Assembly: GCA_026397675.1 (NCBI GenBank)
Contig: JAPLUH010000069.1
Span: 1 to 9,470, forward strand
Source: Verrucomicrobiota bacterium
Lineage (GTDB): Bacteria; Verrucomicrobiota; Verrucomicrobiia; Limisphaerales; UBA9464
Reading direction: 5' to 3'
DNA: 9,470 bases
The notes below the pieces were generated by a model. That model searched no databases, was not told the DNA's origin, and was given only the letters and a program-made list of their open reading frames with translations. Positions 5,921 through 9,470 of this stretch are shown here, piece by piece (the stretch's first letter is position 1; every line of letters begins with the position of its first letter). The position numbers and the translations under genes were made by a program.

Positions 5921-7449
5921 GCCCGCCGAGTCCGTCCGTGCTACCGCTGAGTTCGACGAATCCGACGAACCCACCTCTGTTGTCACTGACCGGGATCGTG
6001 AAGTCCTTTCCCGGTGTGCGGGCCTTGCGTGGCGTAGACCTGCGACTCGATGCCGGAGAGGTCTTGGCCGTGCTCGGTGAAAACGGCGCGGGCAAGAGTA
6101 CCCTAATGAAGATTATCGGAGGGGCCCACGCCGCCGATGCGGGCACGTTGGCGATCGACGGCCAGGAGCGACGATTCCAATCCCCGCAAGAATCCCGCGC
6201 GGCCGGTGTGGCGGTGATTTACCAGGAGTTCAATCTCGTTCCGGCGCTCACAGCGGTGGAGAACATTTTCCTGGGCCAAGAAGTGACCACCGGAGGCTTC
6301 GTGGCCCGCCGCTGCGAATGCGAACAAGTGTCGGCCCTGTTTCAACGGATGGGCGTCGAAGTGGACTTGGATGAGCCCTGCCGCCGGCTCAGCACCGCTC
6401 AGCAGCAGTTGGTCGAAATTGCCAAAGCCTTAATCCACAAGGCTCGGATCTTGGTCATGGACGAACCCACGGCCGCGCTGACCTCCCATGAGGTGGAGAA
6501 GCTCTTCATCCTCATGCGGGAATTGCGGCGTCAAGGAATGGGGATCCTCTACATCAGCCACCGGCTGGAGGAGGTGTTCACCATCGCCGATCGGGTGACT
6601 ATTTTGCGCGACGGGGGCAATGTCTCTGACTGCCCCATCCATGCGATCACCCGCGATCAAATGATCGAACGCATGGTGGGTCGACCGCTGGACCAGGAGT
6701 TCCCGTCCCGGAGTGTAAAACGGGGCGGTCCGCGGTTGGAGGTGTCGGGCTTGCGCCGGGGAAAAGCGGTCCAAGGCATTTCCTTTCAAGTGCACCGAGG
6801 TGAGATCTTGGCGCTGACTGGATTAGTTGGGGCCGGTCGCACCGAGACGGTCCGGTTGGTGTTCGGGGCTGACCCGAGAGACGCCGGAGAAATTCGGCTC
6901 GATGGCCAGGTGCTCGATATCCGGTCGCCCCGAGACGCCATTGAGGCCGGAATGGGTCTCCTGACTGAAGATCGCAAACTGCAAGGCCTGGTGCTGAGGC
7001 ATCCCATCCGGGAGAATTTTAGTTTACCCAACTTGCGTCGGTGGTGCCGTCGGGGCTTTGTGCAGCGTCGGCGAGAGCGTTCCGAGTTGGATCGCTACAT
7101 CGCGGCCCTCCGCATTCGCCTGTCTGACCCGGAGGAGCGTGTCGGCAACCTTTCGGGAGGTAATCAGCAGAAGGTGGTGTTGGCCAAGTGGTTGGCCCGC
7201 GACTGCGAGGTGCTGATCTTCGACGAGCCGACCCGAGGGATCGATGTCGGCGCGAAGTACGAGATTTACCTGCTCATGAACGAACTGGTGGCCGCCGGAA
7301 AATCCATTCTCATGATTAGCTCCGAATTGCCGGAGGTGCTGGGGATGGCCGACCGGATCTTGGTCCTGCACGAAGGCCGGATTACCGGCGAGATCACCGA
7401 TGTGGCCCACGCCACCCAGGAGCAAATCCTTCAATTGGCCCACGCCTGA
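5917..7449 (+). CDS. Sugar ABC transporter ATP-binding protein, double NBD (RbsA/MglA/FrcA class)
   Basis: The ATG at 5917 overlaps the AroE-like stop as ATGA, indicating translational coupling, and gives 510 aa, close to the roughly 500 typical of CUT2-family sugar ATPases. NBD1 has Walker A GENGAGKS (54-61), Q-loop YQEFNLVP (102-109), the family's signature variant LSTAQQQ (158-164), Walker B ILVMDEP (178-184) and switch His215. NBD2 shows the degenerate pattern normal for this family: a P-loop of GLVGAGRTE (302-310) without the Lys, signature LSGGNQQ (412-418), Walker B VLIFDEP (432-438) and Ser in place of the switch His (ISSELPEV). The protein energises monosaccharide import with the permease encoded 4 nt downstream. 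Residues 1-21 form a Ser/Pro/Asn-rich leader of no evident function. The sugar cannot be told from the ATPase. Confidence 0.93.
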   Translation: MSPPSPSVLPLSSTNPTNPPLLSLTGIVKSFPGVRALRGVDLRLDAGEVLAVLGENGAGKSTLMKIIGGAHAADAGTLAIDGQERRFQSPQESRAAGVAVIYQEFNLVPALTAVENIFLGQEVTTGGFVARRCECEQVSALFQRMGVEVDLDEPCRRLSTAQQQLVEIAKALIHKARILVMDEPTAALTSHEVEKLFILMRELRRQGMGILYISHRLEEVFTIADRVTILRDGGNVSDCPIHAITRDQMIERMVGRPLDQEFPSRSVKRGGPRLEVSGLRRGKAVQGISFQVHRGEILALTGLVGAGRTETVRLVFGADPRDAGEIRLDGQVLDIRSPRDAIEAGMGLLTEDRKLQGLVLRHPIRENFSLPNLRRWCRRGFVQRRRERSELDRYIAALRIRLSDPEERVGNLSGGNQQKVVLAKWLARDCEVLIFDEPTRGIDVGAKYEIYLLMNELVAAGKSILMISSELPEVLGMADRILVLHEGRITGEITDVAHATQEQILQLAHA

Positions 7450-7453
7450 ACTC

Positions 7454-8770
7454 ATGAAACCTGCACGATGGCTGGCCGACTACGGCATGATTTTGGTTCT
7501 GGTGCTGCTGTGCGCCTTTTTCAGCGCGGTGACTTACAGCGAGCAGTCGCCGACCGGTGAGGCCGCCGCGCGTCAGGTGGTTGAGGCCGTGTTGAAGGCG
7601 GCGCCCAAAGGAGCCCGCGTTTTAGTTGTAGCCAGCGACCAACCCGGAGATGCGGTTTTCGCCGCCCGCGTTGAACGTGACCTCACGGCCGCCGGCGCGC
7701 GGGTTCTCGCGACCGTGACCGGTGAACCGCGCAACGCCCGCGAGGCCTTACAGAAAATTCAGTCAGCGGGTGGGTCGATGGATGTGATCGCTGCCACCCG
7801 TGTGGCCGGAGGCTGGCGGCTTATCACGGACCTCGCCTCCGATTTCCCGTCGCTGGGATCGCCCCGGGTCATCACACCCGCCAGCTACCGGTGGCCCAAT
7901 TTTCTGAAGTCCGAGAACCTCCTGAATATCGCCAACCAAATTGCCGTGATCGCCATCGTGGCCATTGGCATGACCTTAGTCATTATCACCGGCGGCATCG
8001 ATTTATCCGTGGGGAGCCTTATCGCGCTGTCGGCCGTGCTGGCGGCGGGATTTATTCGTGACCAGGCCGGGGGTATGAGCGCCTCCACCGGCGGCATGGT
8101 GCTCGGGTGTTTGTTGGCCATTGTGGTGTGCGGGGCGGTCGGAGGTTTCTCTGGCCTGATGATCACCCGATTCGCCATCCCACCCTTCATCGTGACGCTG
8201 GCCATGATGCTCGTCGGCAGCGGCTTGGCCTACATTTTGGCCCAGGGACAATCGATTTATCAAATTCCCGATTCCTTTGTTTGGCTCGGGCGTGGTGCAG
8301 ACCTCTTCGGGCTTCCCAATGCCGTGGTGCTCCTGCTGGTGCTGTACGCCTTGGCCCAGGTGCTCATGTCGCGCATGAAGCTCGGACGTTACTTGTACGC
8401 CGTGGGTGGCAATGCGGAGGCGGCGCGGCTTTCGGGTGTGCCGGTCCGGCGCGTGCTCCTCTTCGCTTATGTGGCCAGTGGGTTGCTTGCGGGACTGGGG
8501 GGCGTGATCATGGCTTCGCAGCTCAAGAGCGGATCACCCACGTATGGCAACATGTACGAGTTGTACGTGATTGCCGCCGTCGTCGTGGGCGGTACGAGCC
8601 TGAGCGGAGGCGAGGGCCGGATGCTGGGGACGTTGACCGGAGCCTTCACCATCGCCGTCATCCAGAATGGCATGAACCTCACCAACGTGGAGAGTTACAC
8701 CCAGAAGGTGGTGCTCGGGTTGGTGATCTTGGGAGCGGTGCTCCTCGACAAGCTGCGCCAAGCCCGTTGA
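7454..8770 (+). CDS. Sugar ABC transporter permease (RbsC-like, BPD_transp_2) with an extra domain after TM1
   Basis: The ATG at 7454 lies 4 nt after the ATPase stop; the frame extends upstream, but only into the ATPase gene. The 438-aa product has a first membrane helix (about 12-27), about 115 residues of soluble sequence, and then a standard permease core: IAIGMTLVIITGGIDLSVGS-type segment (168-188), several further hydrophobic helices, and the conserved C-terminal VVVGGTSLSGGEGRMLGT (376-393), which contains the GG-x-S-L-x-G-G loop characteristic of the family. RbsC-type permeases are usually about 320-350 aa, so the excess lies in the insert, which should face the periplasm if TM1 has its usual N-in topology. 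The protein forms the inner-membrane channel for the sugar presented by the lipoprotein. The core function is secure; the insert's role is unknown. Confidence 0.92.
   Translation: MKPARWLADYGMILVLVLLCAFFSAVTYSEQSPTGEAAARQVVEAVLKAAPKGARVLVVASDQPGDAVFAARVERDLTAAGARVLATVTGEPRNAREALQKIQSAGGSMDVIAATRVAGGWRLITDLASDFPSLGSPRVITPASYRWPNFLKSENLLNIANQIAVIAIVAIGMTLVIITGGIDLSVGSLIALSAVLAAGFIRDQAGGMSASTGGMVLGCLLAIVVCGAVGGFSGLMITRFAIPPFIVTLAMMLVGSGLAYILAQGQSIYQIPDSFVWLGRGADLFGLPNAVVLLLVLYALAQVLMSRMKLGRYLYAVGGNAEAARLSGVPVRRVLLFAYVASGLLAGLGGVIMASQLKSGSPTYGNMYELYVIAAVVVGGTSLSGGEGRMLGTLTGAFTIAVIQNGMNLTNVESYTQKVVLGLVILGAVLLDKLRQAR
7535..7888 (+). other. Extra soluble domain inserted in the permease (about residues 28-145)
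   Basis: Between TM1 and the FLKSENLLNI segment, where RbsC relatives have only a short linker, this permease carries about 100 extra residues. They are hydrophilic with a clear alternating pattern: strand ARVLVVAS, helix AVFAARVERDLTAAG, strand ARVLATVTG, helix NAREALQKIQSAG, strand MDVIAATR. This beta-alpha-beta layout resembles half a Rossmann-like lobe, such as one lobe of a periplasmic binding protein. The reading frame is continuous and the codon use matches the rest of the gene, so it is not an assembly artefact or a frameshift. A periplasmic location is inferred from the usual topology. Confidence 0.7.
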
Positions 8771-8888
8771 GTGATCCGTCCGTCGTTCCTATGCCCGCGC
8801 CTCTTGATTTTCCATCTCTATTCTCAGGCTCGAACTGCGATCCCGAATCGCATCCTATTCCGACTTCGATCTAGCTAATTCCTGTCCC
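8771..8888. promoter_or_regulatory. Intergenic region before the GH32 gene with an inverted repeat
   Basis: This is the only gap over 100 nt inside the + strand series. It contains TGCGAT (8836-8841) and ATCGCA (8847-8852), perfect 6-base inverted arms around CCCGA, followed by a moderately AT-rich stretch. No T-run follows, so it does not look like a terminator. An operator for separate control of the GH32 gene, or an intercistronic hairpin, are possible readings. No convincing -35/-10 pair is seen. Confidence 0.35.
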
Positions 8889-9470
8889 ATGAAATCGATC
8901 ATCCAGTCCGCTCTCCTTGCCGTGGTGCTCGCGACCGTCGCCGGTGCCCGCGCGGCCGACGACCTCCTCATCGCCGACTTTGAAGGCGTCGACTATGGCG
9001 CGTGGAAGGCCACCGGCGAGGCGTTTGGCAGCGCCCCAGCCCGCGGCGCACTAGCCGGGCAGATGCAGGTCGAGGGTTTCCTGGGGAAGGGGTTGGTCAA
9101 CACGTTCCGCGGCGGCGATGACGCGACCGGTGCCTTGAGTTCACCGCCCTTCAAGATCGAGCGGCGCTTCCTCGCCTTCCTCATCGGCGGGGGCCACAAC
9201 GAGCAGAAGCTCGCCCTGCAATTGCTGGTGGATGGCCAGGTGGTCCGTTCGGCGACGGGCCCGAATGACCGCAGTGGCGGCAGCGAGGCGTTGGCTCCTG
9301 ACTCGTGGGATGTCTCCGAGTTGGCCGGTCAGACGGCCTCCATTCGCATTGTCGACGAGGCCAAGGGCGGTTGGGGGCACCTCACTGTGGATCACCTCCG
9401 GCAAACCGACGCCCGACCGAAAGGCCTGCAGAAGAACGTCGAGCAATCCATCCCGGTGACGGCCCGTTAT
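8889..9470 (+). CDS. Secreted GH32-type glycoside hydrolase (levanase/fructan beta-fructosidase-like), N-terminal part only
   Basis: The ATG at 8889 opens a frame that runs to the window edge (194 codons), so the protein is truncated by the window, not by mutation. A signal peptide ends near ARA at about residue 24. The visible mature part matches the N-terminal accessory module found before the catalytic five-bladed propeller in many PVC and Bacteroidetes GH32 proteins: ADFEGVDYGAWKATGEAFG, GFLGKGLVNTF, GALSSPPFKIERRF, FLIGGGHNEQKL, SWDVSELAGQ and KGGWGHLTVDHL. The catalytic GH32 motifs (WMNDPN, RDP, EC) would lie downstream and cannot be checked. GH32 enzymes hydrolyse fructosyl linkages in sucrose, inulin or levan, releasing fructose or fructo-oligosaccharides. 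It follows the sugar-uptake genes on the same strand, which suggests that fructose is the imported sugar, but that is an inference. Confidence 0.78.
   Translation, partial: MKSIIQSALLAVVLATVAGARAADDLLIADFEGVDYGAWKATGEAFGSAPARGALAGQMQVEGFLGKGLVNTFRGGDDATGALSSPPFKIERRFLAFLIGGGHNEQKLALQLLVDGQVVRSATGPNDRSGGSEALAPDSWDVSELAGQTASIRIVDEAKGGWGHLTVDHLRQTDARPKGLQKNVEQSIPVTARY

Noticed and set aside
2715..6470. The 11-mer GACGAACCCAC occurs at 2715-2725, 5964-5974 and 6460-6470, considered as a dispersed repeat
   Set aside because: Two copies lie in coding sequence (one encodes the Walker B DEPT region), there is no shared flanking sequence, and the match looks coincidental in this GC-rich DNA.
8791..8874. 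Short + strand frame of 27 codons in the gap before the GH32 gene
   Set aside because: There is no ribosome binding site, no recognisable peptide feature and no conservation evidence. It is likely chance in a 118-nt gap.

Overview
The window is GC-rich, gene-dense bacterial DNA. It looks like a member of the Verrucomicrobiota or a related PVC lineage. The grounds are the style of the proteins: a secreted glucose/sorbosone dehydrogenase-like protein, a secreted mutarotase-like protein, a GH32 enzyme with an N-terminal accessory module, and start codons that lack Shine-Dalgarno sequences. This assignment is an inference, because no rRNA or other marker gene is present.

Layout: (1) Bases 1-253 are the right end of an insertion sequence, with the C-terminus of an ISL3-type transposase and a probable terminal repeat. 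(2) Bases 254-1291 encode a NarX/LiaS-type sensor histidine kinase on the + strand. It appears to have lost its 5' end to the insertion. (3) Bases 1343-2566, on the - strand, encode a secreted glucose/sorbosone dehydrogenase-like beta-propeller that converges on the kinase. (4) Bases 2567-2804 are a divergent intergenic region with several inverted repeats, probably the control region for both directions. (5) Bases 2805-8770 are a tightly packed + strand cluster: secreted mutarotase-like protein, sugar-binding lipoprotein, shikimate-dehydrogenase-like oxidoreductase, double-NBD sugar ABC ATPase and sugar permease. Spacings are 32 nt, 21 nt, an ATGA overlap and 4 nt. (6) After a 118-nt gap with another inverted repeat, a secreted GH32 (levanase/fructan beta-fructosidase type) gene begins at 8889 and runs off the window.

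Working model: an exported GH32 enzyme releases sugar, probably fructose, from fructan or sucrose-like substrates. A lipoprotein of the ribose/fructose/allose-binding family captures a monosaccharide, and the CUT2-type ABC transporter imports it. The secreted mutarotase-like and dehydrogenase-like proteins may process sugars outside the cytoplasm. The role of the AroE-like enzyme is open: its cofactor domain and catalytic Lys/Asp are intact, but the canonical shikimate-binding Ser-x-Ser segment is not recognisable, and it is translationally coupled to a sugar transporter.

The two most unusual points are the permease, which carries about 100 extra residues with a beta-alpha-beta pattern after its first membrane segment, and the AroE-like enzyme embedded in a sugar-uptake operon. 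No CRISPR array, tRNA, rRNA or convincing Rho-independent terminator was found. There is no gene-free stretch longer than 300 bases.
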